DNA of 18,143 nucleotides from Actinomortierella ambigua (GCA_016098155.1 JAAAJB010000665.1:1-18143); one strand, 5' to 3'; counted from the stretch's first letter, positions 7,800 to 16,801 are shown. Program-made: numbers and translations. The notes: generated from the sequence alone by a model not told the origin.

Positions 7800-8962
7800 T
7801 CAGCCAGTCGGGGACACTCCACTCCTCCCCCCTCCCTCTCTTCTCTCTCTCTCTCTCTACTCTCTCCCTCTCTCTCCCTCCTCCACTGCCACCTTTATTT
7901 TCCCTTTGTGGACACTTGCTGCTGCCCTCACCTCTCTCACCCTAAAAGGTAGGCAAAATCGCCCAAAATGGGCATCGACATTCCTCGCCACGCCCATGCA
8001 TTCCCCCTCCACCGACACACCCCCCCTCCCTTCTCCCTCGTCCTTGCTCTCCCTTCCCCCCTCTCTGTCTTTTTTGGTTGTTGTTCTCTCCTGCTCCCTT
8101 TTGTAAGACGATTTCTGGCTATCCAGAGAGCGCAGCCTGCTTGCCCGGTTACCTTGCCTTTTTTTTTCTTTTTGCACACGAGGCAGTGTTCTGCGCACAC
8201 CCAACAACTCTCTTTCTCTTGCCCAGGACACACGGAAAACCCGCCACGCCTCCTTCTCCCAGCCTCCAGGACAACGGCTCCCCTGGAGAGCAGGACCGCT
8301 CCAGTTCATCACAGAGCAAAGGAGGCAACAGAGATCATGATGGCACTCGATGGCGTCAATCAACAATCTTTTACCCCCCCCCTCCGGGATGGACTTTTTT
8401 TTTTCTGTCAGAGACGCAACTGTGGCAGATTGTTTCTCCCAAGGTTTTTTTACCTGTCTGCTTCCCACTTTCTACTCTTCAAAGGAGAAGGAAACAAAAC
8501 CCCCCCTACCCATGTTCATTTCCTCTTGGACTGCATATGATCCTTTGCACTCACTCTCTATCAAAGGACTTGAGAATAAGAGAAAGTGAGAAAGAGACAC
8601 ACAAACACACGTAGACACACACACATACACAGCAGACTCTTTATCCCCCGATGGCCCCGCCAGCCTCGTCGCTTTCCATGCTCCGCAATAGCGCCCATTT
8701 TGACTCTCACGAGAAGAAATAGTTGTATTTTTTTACTAACCTTTTTTTTTTTCTGATTCTCTTCTGGTCATTCTTAGATTTCTATTCCCCCCCTCCCTCG
8801 CCTACCAAACCTCACCTTCTGACCACGCCGTCCTACGCACTTCTCCACACTTGACAGCATTCACCTTTTCGGAGGAAAGAGAAAGCACATTCTTTTTTTG
8901 TTTGACTCGACAAACACATACGACTTTGGTCCATCCACTTTTCACATCTTTCTGAACAAAAC
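7800..8962 (+). promoter_or_regulatory. Long pyrimidine-rich promoter/leader of the MADS-box gene, with a likely 5' UTR intron
   Basis: The 1.1 kb before the MADS ATG is strongly C/T-rich, including (CT)n at about 7838-7880 and several poly-T and poly-C runs. Open frames exist through it but are low-complexity. A textbook fungal 3' splice site is present: branch sequence TACTAAC at 8734-8740, a poly-T tract, then CATTCTTAG ending at 8777. Possible donors upstream are GTAAGA at 8103, GTAGGC near 7949 and GTGAGA at about 8586; I cannot choose between them. I therefore infer a spliced leader with the second exon starting at 8778, 185 bases before the ATG. Several ATGs lie in the putative intron and would be removed by splicing. 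Confidence 0.55.
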
Positions 8963-10494
8963 ATGAGCACAGCAGCTACCCGCAAGGGCGGATCCAGCAG
9001 CGTGCTGGATATGAGCTCTGGAGACAACAATGGTCAACAGGACAACTCGTCGAACGGCAAGCGCAAGTTTGAGGAGGAAGAAGACGACGACGATGACGAT
9101 GATGATGATCGACCCAAGAACGAGAAGCGTGCTGGTCGCCGCAAGATCAAGATTGAATACATTGAGGACAAGAGCCGGCGCCACATCACATTCTCCAAGC
9201 GCAAGTCTGGCATCATGAAAAAGGTAAAAAAAATAGTCAATTTAACATACAGGGACTCTTTTTTTTTAATTTCGGGCTGGGGTGGTTTATTTGTTTGTCA
9301 ACAATTAACAAGGATTGCGAGTGAGAGGAGGGGGATGGGTGGATGGACGGACGGGTGAGTGAGACTTGCCGATCTTGGCCTGATATGGCGCTCAGGTTTT
9401 TTGTGGCTCGTGAGAAAGGAAACAAGCCATGACGATGTGGCGAGAGCTCTTAGAGTTCGAAACTGACACCATGGCCAAAAACGGAAAGCTCGGGAATACA
9501 GGGCCCCCGACAGGTCGGATGCAGATCAATCTCAACGGCAATCATCCCACTCGGCACCTTCCTTGCGTTTGAACGGTCGTCTCACCGTCTCTTTTGTTTT
9601 CGGCCTTGTTGCCTGTCCCTTCTTGTGACATTCAATTCATCATTAACTAGGCATACGAGCTCAGCACACTGACAGGAACACAGGTGCTTCTGCTTGTCGT
9701 CTCAGAGACGGGTCTTGTGTACACATTCACCACCCCAAAGTTGCAGCCTCTTGTCACACGGCCTGAGGGCAAAAATCTCATTCAAGCGTGCTTGCACGCT
9801 CCTGACAAGGAGCCCACACCCGTAAGTCAAAACAGCCTAATTCCGAGAAGAAACTTTTTGTTGTATTTACCGGGTTCATAGGAATGAGAATGGTTGACCA
9901 ATATGTTCTTTTTCTTCGTTCTCTCGCTTCTTTCCGTGCCGGTGTACATTATGTATCTGATCCACATATTAGGAGCCCGATTCCAACGGACAAGAGTATG
10001 AGGCCTCCAAATCGCCAGCAGGGGAGGGCAACGATGCATCGGACTACGACACCAAGGCTGGTATTCTGTCACAGACACCGGGATCGCCTGCAGCAGCACA
10101 CTCGCCAGTGCAAGGTGCTGGTGCAGCAGTCGGCGGCCAAGGAGGCCCCCAACACCCAGGATCGTCAGGCATGCCACCAGCATCGAGCGGCGGTCAATAT
10201 CCCGCCCCGCCTTCGGCCAACTTCCAGGGCTACCCACCACCTTTTGGCCATGTTCCCATGGGCGGTGTCCACCCCTTCCCTGGCCAACCCTACAACTACC
10301 CGAATGTGCCCAATTTCCCGCCTCCGCCTGGCGCTCCCGGAGCCGCCCCAGGGTATCCCAATTACTGGCCACCAGAGCAGGCTGGCGGCGCTGCAGGCCA
10401 GCCCCCACAGCAGCAACAGCAGCAACAGCAGCAGCAGCAACCTGCTGGAGCTCGCGATGCTGTTCAAGCCGGAGTTCGCAAGGCTGCCAAGTAA
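8963..10494 (+). CDS. MADS-box transcription factor, SRF/Mcm1 type (three exons)
   Basis: The exons are 8963-9223, 9651-9821 and 9973-10494. The introns, 427 bp (GTAAAA...ACTAG) and 151 bp (GTAAGT...ATTAG), both fall between codons. The product is 317 residues. Residues 58 to about 115 are a complete MADS domain of the SRF class: GRRKIKIEYIEDKSRRH, TFSKRKSGIMKK, then AYELSTLTGTQVLLLVVSE and VYTFTTPKLQPLV after the first intron. It is followed by the conserved extension R-P-E-G-K-N-L-I-Q-A-C-L to about residue 132. This region binds CC(A/T)6GG-like DNA as a dimer and recruits partner factors. Before it lies an acidic run of E and D (about 37-49). The C-terminal half is Gly/Pro/Tyr-rich and low-complexity, with an 11-Gln tract near the end, as is usual for an activation region. 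In ascomycete yeasts Mcm1 controls mating, cell-cycle and arginine genes; the role here can only be assumed to be similar. The first intron splits the MADS domain after MKK. Call and exon boundaries are firm. Confidence 0.96.
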
Positions 10495-10793
10495 TCCCCT
10501 TCTTCCCACCACCACTATCTCCACCGCCACCACCGCTACCTCAAGTCCAGAGATGGAGGGAAAGAGAGACTGAGAGTGAGCAGAAGACAAAAGGGGGGAG
10601 GAAGAGAGAGGATACAACGTGGCCAAGTGATGGAAGTAAGGGAGGACCACCCCATTTTGAACAATGTGGCACGATCGATACAGACCACACACAAAAAGCC
10701 CTGCGTCTACTTTTCCCCAAACAGTCGACATCACTTTCCCCTTTGTCGTCCGTTACATGTAAATTTGCTTTGATTTTTTTTTCTGTTTCCTGC

Positions 10794-10799
10794 TTTCTC

Positions 10800-10834
<35 letters not shown>

Positions 10835-10885
10835 TTCGTTCTATCTCTCTCTCCTTCTCTCTCTCTCTCTCTCGCTCTCTCTCTG
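10794..10885. repeat. (CT)n tract in the 3' UTR of the MADS-box gene
   Basis: This is a nearly unbroken CT/CTAT microsatellite lying between the MADS stop codon and its poly(A) signal, so it should be transcribed. Long CU runs can bind polypyrimidine-tract proteins. No function is shown. Confidence 0.9.
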
Positions 10886-10911
10886 CCTTTTATCTCGTCC
10901 AAATTGTCAAC

Positions 10912-10917
10912 AATAAA
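10912..10917 (+). terminator. Poly(A) signal AATAAA of the MADS-box gene
   Basis: A canonical AATAAA lies 418 bases after the stop codon. It is followed by a T-rich and TG-containing stretch (TTTTTCACTTTGTGCC), the usual arrangement for 3' end formation. Confidence 0.7.
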
Positions 10918-11489
10918 ATCCCCCTTGTCGCTGAATGATTTTTCACTTTGTGCCCTGTTGATTTCCTTTTTTGGGAGCATTCATTGATCGGAACGGTGCT
11001 CTGCTGCTTGGTGAACAAATGAGACATATTAGAGAGACAAAGACACACAAGAGAGAAGTATGGAGAGAGAGAGAGAGTGAGAGAGAGAGAGACCCACCAA
11101 CCTTCCCTCTCTCTCTCCCCACCCTCTTTCCTCTCCGGTGGCACATTGAGCCGGTATCAGCCGAAAGGCTGCTCCTTCTTCCGCAACTCCGCTCGATGCA
11201 ACACCCTCCTGCTCTCTCACTCTCTCTCTCTGTCCCCCTTCTCTCGCCCTCTCTCCTCTTTACTTACTCTCCCACGGCACTCAAACCACCTCCCTTCTTT
11301 GGACATCTACTTCCCTCGCGTCTCTCTTTCTTTCCAGAAAGGCAACAACGAAGATCGACAAATAAATACCATCTCTTACCCAAAAGAACAAGGGTGACGA
11401 AGATGCCTTTTTTGTAACAGTGAAAAGAATAAACATTTCCCCCCTCCTCCTCCTCCTCCTCCTCCTCCTCCCCTCTCCCCCATGACGAA
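10918..11489. other. Intergenic region between convergent MADS and F-box genes
   Basis: No gene is visible. A GA tract at about 11062-11092 is followed closely by CT tracts at 11105-11130 and again at 11210-11260, so one strand can fold back on itself. Plus-strand AATAAA words occur near 11361 and 11428, but no plus-strand ORF with family features precedes them. A (CCT)n array closes the region next to the F-box stop. No minus-strand AATAAA was seen for the F-box gene that ends at 11490. Confidence 0.6.
11443..11472. repeat. (CCT)n microsatellite
   Basis: About nine CCT units lie just downstream of the stop codon of the minus-strand F-box gene, where they would fall in its 3' UTR as AGG repeats. 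Confidence 0.9.
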
Positions 11490-14324
11490 CTAGCTCCCGA
11501 TGACACTAATATCTGGGCGTAGACTACGCAGGATGCTACATGTCGTGTACATGTACTCTTCCTGTCCGTCCGTGGGATCCAATATCGAAAGGCGGATCTC
11601 CCGCATGTTTCTCCACAAGCACCCTTCCTCAAGAGAGGGGATTATAGCAGAAGGGGAAGGGGAAGAGGAGGAAGAAGAGGAAGAAGGGGAAGAAGAGGGA
11701 GAATCTGTAAAAGAGGAGAAAGAAGTACAAGGAGGCCTCGTCCTGCTACCTTCATCGCTACCGCTGCCATGACCGCCACGGCCACCGCCGCCCCCTTCTT
11801 GGCCTGCCTCCAGAGGCTGCCACAACATCGCACGGCCATGTGGCGTCGAAAAGTAGTTTGTTCCATCCCCCTCCTCCTCCACATCGCCATCCAAGCTCGC
11901 GACAGTGCGACACATCTGCAGACTGGTCCTTCCTCGAGCACGATCCTGTTTCGTCGGATGTTGTAGCAGCCACCGAGGAATAGACTCAAACGGCATGTCG
12001 ACCGCCCGCGGCCAGTACCACAGATGCTTGTGGTTCGCCTTGAGCGTCAACGACTCGAGCTCCGCCAGTCGGCTCAGGAAACATATCCCTCCGGCGTCAT
12101 CGGATAGATTCACACACGATCGCCAAATCGTCAGCCGTCGTAGGTGCGGGAATGACGTGACAATAAAACCAAGGACCCGACGCGACATCTCCAGCGTCGT
12201 CGACATTGTCAGCCCCTTTCTCGCCGTGGTGGTCCTTCCTGTTGTAGAAGAGGTAGTAGTAGTAGTAGTGGTGGTGGTGGTGGTGGTATCTGATGTGGTA
12301 TGGGTAGCACTGGTAGAGCCACAGGCACCAGAGCTCACGAATCCAGCGTGGTTGGTGTTGTTGTTGCCGTAACTGCCGTTGATGGTACTATGATGAGTGT
12401 CGTAGTGAACACCACTGATATGTCCACCGTTCCTCCCTGATCCCGGATAAAACTCTACCGTCAAGTCCTCCAGCCCCGTGCACGCCCACCGCGGACACTG
12501 GGCCGGGTCCAGGTACCCGACCGCCAGCATATGGGACGGCAGCTGTAGCTCCTTGAGATGGCGTGCATGATCGCTTTGAAAGAATCGGAACCAATCCCAT
12601 TCTGGGTCGACAAATTGTTGAGCTGCAGCTAACGAAGATGCCGTTGCGTTGTAGCCTGTCGGCATCTTGGGCGTCATGCCAAACCCAGCATTGTCCCCCA
12701 TCAGGTCGTCTAGGTTCCGCCCGGCCTCCACATTACCGCCTCGCCAGATCGGGATCTTGATGCTCGTCAGGAAATAGGATGGCGTCAACGTGGTGCTGGT
12801 CATCCTTTCCAGCCGAGGCAGAAGGGAGGATGGGCCACCGAAAGGCTGCTGCTGCTGCTGCTGTTGCTGTTGCTGCTGCTGCTGGTAAATGGCGGTAGAC
12901 CCCACGCCGTTTTGGGTAGATCCATGGGATGAAGCTGTCGGTACCAACATAGTCGTCGGCGGCGGCAACTCCCTCGCCCGCGTGTATCGACTGACATAAT
13001 TGTCGATGAGCTCCACTCGAGGAAAGGCCTGACTGAGCGTCAGCAGCGTATGGACCGTGTTGACGGTCTCGATTGAGATGCGCGCTAGGTTGGGCGTCTG
13101 GTGGGCAACATGCAGCAGCAGGTCCAAAGTCGACTTGAACTGAGGGAGTTTTTGCTGTTGCTCTTGTCGTTGAGACGATGGATCGATCACATTCGGCTGA
13201 GGACCTATCCACCAAGTCCCGATCGGTGGTTGGGGCGCCTCGCCAAAAGACGGCACCAGTGGGAGCGAAATCAGCTGCAAAGTCGTCATCTGCGGCCCAC
13301 ACACCCCTAGAAGGAAGGCGGCCGTGAAGCGGGGGTCGGCCATGCAGTCCAGGGAAAGTGTCCGGAGCAGAGCTGGTTGTCGTGGTGCCCACTGACGCAA
13401 CGAATCATCGGTCTCTCGGAACTGCACTTTACCTAGTATGAGATGCCTCAGGTTGGGTAAATATGGCAGCTCAAGATTGTGGTGCTGGTGCTGGTGCTGG
13501 TGCTGATATGGGTGTTGTTGTTCTAGGCTATTATGCACGTTGGTGGCTACATGAAAGAAAAGGCGGGGGTCCAAAATGGTGTAGTGATGGAACTTGAGCT
13601 CGAGCAAGGTGATGTGGTTGGCGATGCCCGGTAATGCCAGCAGAGGCACGACATGTGTCTGGATGTCAAAATGTCCCGTCAGTACAAGCTCCTCGATATT
13701 TAATCGACGCGAGTGGTTGGTCCATCCCGATGCTACTGCAGGCACACCTGTTTCTGTTGGCGCTGCTGTAGAAGAGCCGTCCTCCCCCTCTCCCTCGCCT
13801 GCAGCGGGAGTTGCTTGCTGTGATAAAAGGCTGTAGACCGCGGGAAGCTCATGCTGCTGGATGCGCCTCATGTCGTCGAGCCACTGAAGCCAATAGCCAT
13901 GGTTTTCGTCCTTCCAAGCGTATCTCTTGGACCACATCGAATCACGAATGAGAGCTTGCCCTTCAAAAAAGCACACGAGCCGGTGGTGACGACGAGCGCT
14001 CGTATCTGGGGTGAGGCCAAGAGCACTGTCCCACCACCCTCGACTGGTTGCGTTGCAGTTCGACCAGACGATGGGCCACAAATGAATTCGGGTCCCAAGG
14101 TCGTGCCATTGCTTGCAGACCAGGAGGACACTCCGCAGGTTGAGCAGCGCCTGCCTCGAGAGTGTACTCTTGGAAGCATACTGACGGTCGCGTACAGGGT
14201 CTGGGGGGATAGGCTCCGCCGACACGACGAAGGCCAGGATCCTCTCGAGAATCTCGGGGATTTCAAGAGGTGCTGGTGGGCCCGCCATAAGCCTGAGCTG
14301 TGTCGAGACGGAGGAATTCTGCAT
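11490..14324 (-). CDS. Large F-box protein with many homopolymer runs
   Basis: This is an intron-free frame of 944 codons after the chosen start. Near the N-terminus (about residues 15-90) is an F-box: P-L-E-I-P-E-I-L-E-R-I-L, then L-R-S-V-L-L-V-C-K-Q-W-H-D, then L-W-P-I-V-W. This predicts Skp1 binding and a substrate-receptor role in an SCF ubiquitin ligase. Leucine-rich motifs follow (NLRHLILGKV, LRTLSLDCM, LRRLTIW, LESLTLK), as in LRR-type F-box proteins. Low-complexity inserts break up the fold: an HQHQ run (about 13483-13520), about 13 Gln (12846-12884), a Thr run (about 12245-12290) and a Ser/Pro-rich run (about 11655-11710). The frame also contains an ATG at 14393, but a CT-rich leader lies between it and the ATG at 14324, so I prefer the latter; a third candidate is at 14288. 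It is unrelated in detail to the F-box gene at 1523-3775 beyond family architecture. Confidence 0.85.
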   Translation of the reverse strand: MQNSSVSTQLRLMAGPPAPLEIPEILERILAFVVSAEPIPPDPVRDRQYASKSTLSRQALLNLRSVLLVCKQWHDLGTRIHLWPIVWSNCNATSRGWWDSALGLTPDTSARRHHRLVCFFEGQALIRDSMWSKRYAWKDENHGYWLQWLDDMRRIQQHELPAVYSLLSQQATPAAGEGEGEDGSSTAAPTETGVPAVASGWTNHSRRLNIEELVLTGHFDIQTHVVPLLALPGIANHITLLELKFHHYTILDPRLFFHVATNVHNSLEQQHPYQHQHQHQHHNLELPYLPNLRHLILGKVQFRETDDSLRQWAPRQPALLRTLSLDCMADPRFTAAFLLGVCGPQMTTLQLISLPLVPSFGEAPQPPIGTWWIGPQPNVIDPSSQRQEQQQKLPQFKSTLDLLLHVAHQTPNLARISIETVNTVHTLLTLSQAFPRVELIDNYVSRYTRARELPPPTTMLVPTASSHGSTQNGVGSTAIYQQQQQQQQQQQQQPFGGPSSLLPRLERMTSTTLTPSYFLTSIKIPIWRGGNVEAGRNLDDLMGDNAGFGMTPKMPTGYNATASSLAAAQQFVDPEWDWFRFFQSDHARHLKELQLPSHMLAVGYLDPAQCPRWACTGLEDLTVEFYPGSGRNGGHISGVHYDTHHSTINGSYGNNNTNHAGFVSSGACGSTSATHTTSDTTTTTTTTTTTTSSTTGRTTTARKGLTMSTTLEMSRRVLGFIVTSFPHLRRLTIWRSCVNLSDDAGGICFLSRLAELESLTLKANHKHLWYWPRAVDMPFESIPRWLLQHPTKQDRARGRTSLQMCRTVASLDGDVEEEGDGTNYFSTPHGRAMLWQPLEAGQEGGGGGRGGHGSGSDEGSRTRPPCTSFSSFTDSPSSSPSSSSSSSSPSPSAIIPSLEEGCLWRNMREIRLSILDPTDGQEEYMYTTCSILRSLRPDISVIGS

Positions 14325-15166
14325 GACAATTTGAGATGGGGAGGGAGGGGTGGGAGGGTAAATGAATGCGAATGAAGGTTTTGCGCCATGCATTCAAAGT
14401 AGAATTAGGCGGCTGACACAAGTGAGAAGGGGGGGGGGCAGGCTTGGTTCGTTCCCTTTTTGGAAAATACATCGTGGCCATGTCATATCGCACGACATGA
14501 AGTATCTTTGCAGCAAAAGTCATCCATTGTGACCCTCGACTCCTCTCTTCACTTTACCGAAAAAGAGTTTCGATGTTAATGTCGCCTGTACTAGGCGTCA
14601 TAAAATGGCGGCGCTATCGACACCCCACGCGCGAGCGCATATCCACGCTCTCTTTCCCCATGGCAAGCACAGGAATCTAGTATCACGCGAAATGACCTTT
14701 GGGCGGCGAAGGCTTCGGTAGGACTTGACGATACCACAGCACAAGACTGAGTGGCACTGTGCAGCCCACCCTTCTTTCAAGCACCGTACCCTCTTTTTGC
14801 GAGGGCAGGTGGTGCATGAAATGAGAACAGCTGGAACAGCAGGCCGGCACCGGTACCCTGTCTCAAGTTTCATACTTGCAGGAGCCCGAACATTGCAGTG
14901 AAATACCATTCTACTTGGATATATGCGTATACCATCCACCCAACGTATCCGCTCCATCTATACAAACTACCTTTACCCTGATCGCAAATCCGCCAATGAA
15001 TTTCAGAAACACGAAAAGAGGGTGGTCTTGCATTTGCATGGACACAGATGATACGTATAAATGTGCCTTGTACTCCTCCCTCTCTCTCTCTTGCCCTCAA
15101 TCCAAAACCATCAACAGCTCTCACCTGTAAACATAATCCTCTAGCTCCCTCCATAGTAGCTCAATC
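14325..15166. other. Divergent intergenic region between F-box and small secreted protein genes
   Basis: This region holds the leader of the minus-strand F-box gene at its left end, a G10 run at 14429-14438, and the promoter of the plus-strand secreted protein at its right end. I see no gene in it; the open frames at 14598-14957 and 14870-15154 have no family features. Confidence 0.6.
15056..15061 (+). promoter_or_regulatory. TATA box of the small secreted protein gene
   Basis: TATAAA lies 106 bases before the ATG at 15167 and is followed by a short CT-rich stretch (about 15075-15095) where transcription probably starts. A strong TATA box suits a highly or inducibly expressed secreted protein. 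Confidence 0.6.
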
Positions 15167-15526
15167 ATGAAGACCACTGCACTGCTCGCCGTTCTTGCTC
15201 CTATTGTCTTGCTCTGGAACAACCCCGGGGTCGATGCCAACAAGGCCCCTCCTCGCGCTCATCAGGCCCCCCCTCCTCCACCCCAGCAGAAGCCGTATAC
15301 TCTGATCACGTACGAACAGGCCGGCTGGAAGGGCAATTACCAGATGGTCGACGGGTATGGATGTAAAGCCTTGTCAGGTGCTGCCGTCAGCTCCTTCCAA
15401 GGCCATGGTGACTATCAATTCCACCTGAACCCTGGATGCTCCGACAGGTACATCTACGATGGCGACGACACCGCGCAGAGCATCATGACTATCTACCCCA
15501 AGTCGGTCTATATCCGCCACGATTGA
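15167..15526 (+). CDS. Small secreted beta/gamma-crystallin-like protein
   Basis: The product is 119 residues with no intron. Residues 1 to about 24 form a signal peptide: a Lys near the start, a hydrophobic core of A/L/I/V, then polar residues and D-A. A Pro-rich linker follows (about 26-41). The rest is a compact domain with one exact Greek-key signature of the beta/gamma-crystallin fold, Y-x-x-x-x-W-x-G (Y-E-Q-A-G-W-K-G, about residues 49-56), and later paired aromatic/Gly segments and S-S-F / Q-S-I turns. Two cysteines, at about residues 66 and 94, could form a single disulfide. Secreted single-domain crystallin-like proteins occur in fungi and bacteria as structural, calcium-binding or antimicrobial (killer-toxin-like) proteins. 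Which applies here cannot be told from sequence. It is tail to tail with the sphingomyelinase-like gene, 205 bp apart. The fold call is reasonable, the function open. Confidence 0.8.
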   Translation: MKTTALLAVLAPIVLLWNNPGVDANKAPPRAHQAPPPPPQQKPYTLITYEQAGWKGNYQMVDGYGCKALSGAAVSSFQGHGDYQFHLNPGCSDRYIYDGDDTAQSIMTIYPKSVYIRHD

Positions 15527-15706
15527 GGGGGGAATACTTAACAAGGGGATATGGCTCACAGTCGACCTTTTTTTTTTGTTTAGTACGTACTGTTTCTTTC
15601 AGCCAAACTTTCTTTTGGTTTTAGTTGACAACCCACCTGTGGGGGAGAATATGGCGTGTTTGCTTTTCATTCTCCACACATTTTGGTATAAAAGATTATA
15701 TTATTA

Positions 15707-15712
15707 TTTATT
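15707..15712 (-). terminator. Poly(A) signal of the sphingomyelinase-like gene
   Basis: AATAAA is present on the minus strand, 20 bases after the stop codon at 15732, inside an AT-rich stretch. It lies in the short spacer shared with the convergent secreted-protein gene, so the two 3' UTRs probably overlap. Confidence 0.6.
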
Positions 15713-15731
15713 CGTTGTTCTTTACATACTT

Positions 15732-16801
15732 TTAAATGTCAGTCTTGATGTTCATGACGACTGGGTAATGGTCTGAATACTCGTGCCATTGATCGCGACC
15801 AATTGTGTAGGGCGTAGGCGACTCTGTCAGCAGTGCTGTCAGGGTGGTGTTGGTCTTGGCATGAGACTTTTCGGTAAAGATGTAGTCGAGGTACTCTGGC
15901 ACCAGGTCGGGGTAGTTGTAATTGGCAATCTCGTTCTCTTTGGTGTCCCAGGTGTACGAATGGCCCTTGTAGACGTCTGGTGGGTTGACATTGAGGGCCG
16001 ACAGCATGGTTGGGTACTCGGAGGAGGCGCGAATCACGTTAAAGTCACCGCCCATGAGAACCAGCTCGTTGGCGGGGATGTTCTTGTTCTGGATGTAGTT
16101 GCGCATCTCGGCAAACTGGGTCGACCGAGTCTTCTCAGGTGTGATCGTCAGGCAGCTCGAGTCTGTCGACTGCGCATGCGTGCTGAAGACATGGACAGTT
16201 GAGCCCGAGACGTTCAGCTTGACGTAGATGAAGCCCTTGTTGGCCCAGCTGTAGAAGAGAATCAAAAATGAATATTTGATGTCAGCAACGAGGTGGCGCA
16301 CAAAAGGAGGGAGGAACATTGCTCATGCACGATGAAAAAAGAAAAAGCCCTAAAATCTTCAACTTACTAGTCAGGACCACATCCCTGCTTGAAGATATGC
16401 TGATGTTTCTCCAGAATGGGCCACTTGGACATAATGATGACACCTCCATTCTCAGGGACAGTGTTGGAGTACGCGCCCGTGGTCGAATCCCAGCCAGACT
16501 TTGTCTGTCCGAGGACATTGGTGAAGTGCGGGTATTGGGTCTTGAGGCCATCAACAAGAATGGCGCGTGGGTCGCTGTCAAAGCACTCCTGCAGGAGGAC
16601 GATGTCGTGGTTCTTCATGAAGGGGGCATCGGCAATCAGCTTCGCGCGTGACCGCTGGCCCCAGTTGGAGTACACCTCTGACAAGAAGTAGACATTGTAT
16701 GCAATGACGCTCAAGTTCTTCTCCGCGGCCTGGACTTGAGGAGCTGTGGCAACGAGGAGGCAGGCAGCGGCTGCGACCGAGGCAAGCGTAGGGAACTTCA
16801 T
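15732..16801 (-). CDS. Secreted sphingomyelinase C-like phosphodiesterase (two exons)
   Basis: The exons are 16801-16368 and 16248-15732. The 119 bp intron (GTAAGT...CTACAG) splits a Tyr codon. The product is 316 residues. A signal peptide is clear (about residues 1-26: K-F-P-T, an Ala/Leu-rich core, ending V-Q-A). The mature protein has the endonuclease/exonuclease/phosphatase-fold active-site series: Asn in I-A-Y-N-V-Y, Glu in L-L-Q-E-C-F, His in F-S-T-H-A-Q-S, Asp and Asn in G-G-D-F-N-V, and the terminal Asp-His in S-D-H-Y-P-V. These motifs, the length and the secretion signal match the bacterial-type neutral sphingomyelinase C group, which splits sphingomyelin into ceramide and phosphocholine using a divalent metal. 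All expected catalytic residues are present, so it is probably active. The natural substrate in a fungus might be another sphingolipid or phospholipid. A nuclease is a less likely alternative, because the overall motif spacing favours the SMase group. Confidence 0.9.

Noticed and set aside
7968..8540. Plus-strand frame of 190 codons before the MADS gene
   Set aside because: Its Pro/Ser/Leu/Phe-rich composition comes from CT-rich DNA, there are no family features, and it overlaps the probable leader intron.
9884..10573. Plus-strand frame of 229 codons overlapping MADS exon 3
   Set aside because: It is out of frame with the MADS reading frame, which is fixed by exact splice sites and a conserved domain; this is a shadow frame.
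12733..13392. Minus-strand frame of 219 codons
   Set aside because: It lies inside the second F-box gene in another frame and has Ala/Ser/Asn homopolymers from the same CAG tract.
14598..14957. Minus-strand frame of 119 codons in the divergent intergenic region
   Set aside because: It has no domain, no signal peptide and no promoter arrangement; neighbouring frames are equally open.
15783..16202. Plus-strand frame of 139 codons
   Set aside because: It is antisense to exon 2 of the sphingomyelinase-like gene, which carries the catalytic motifs.
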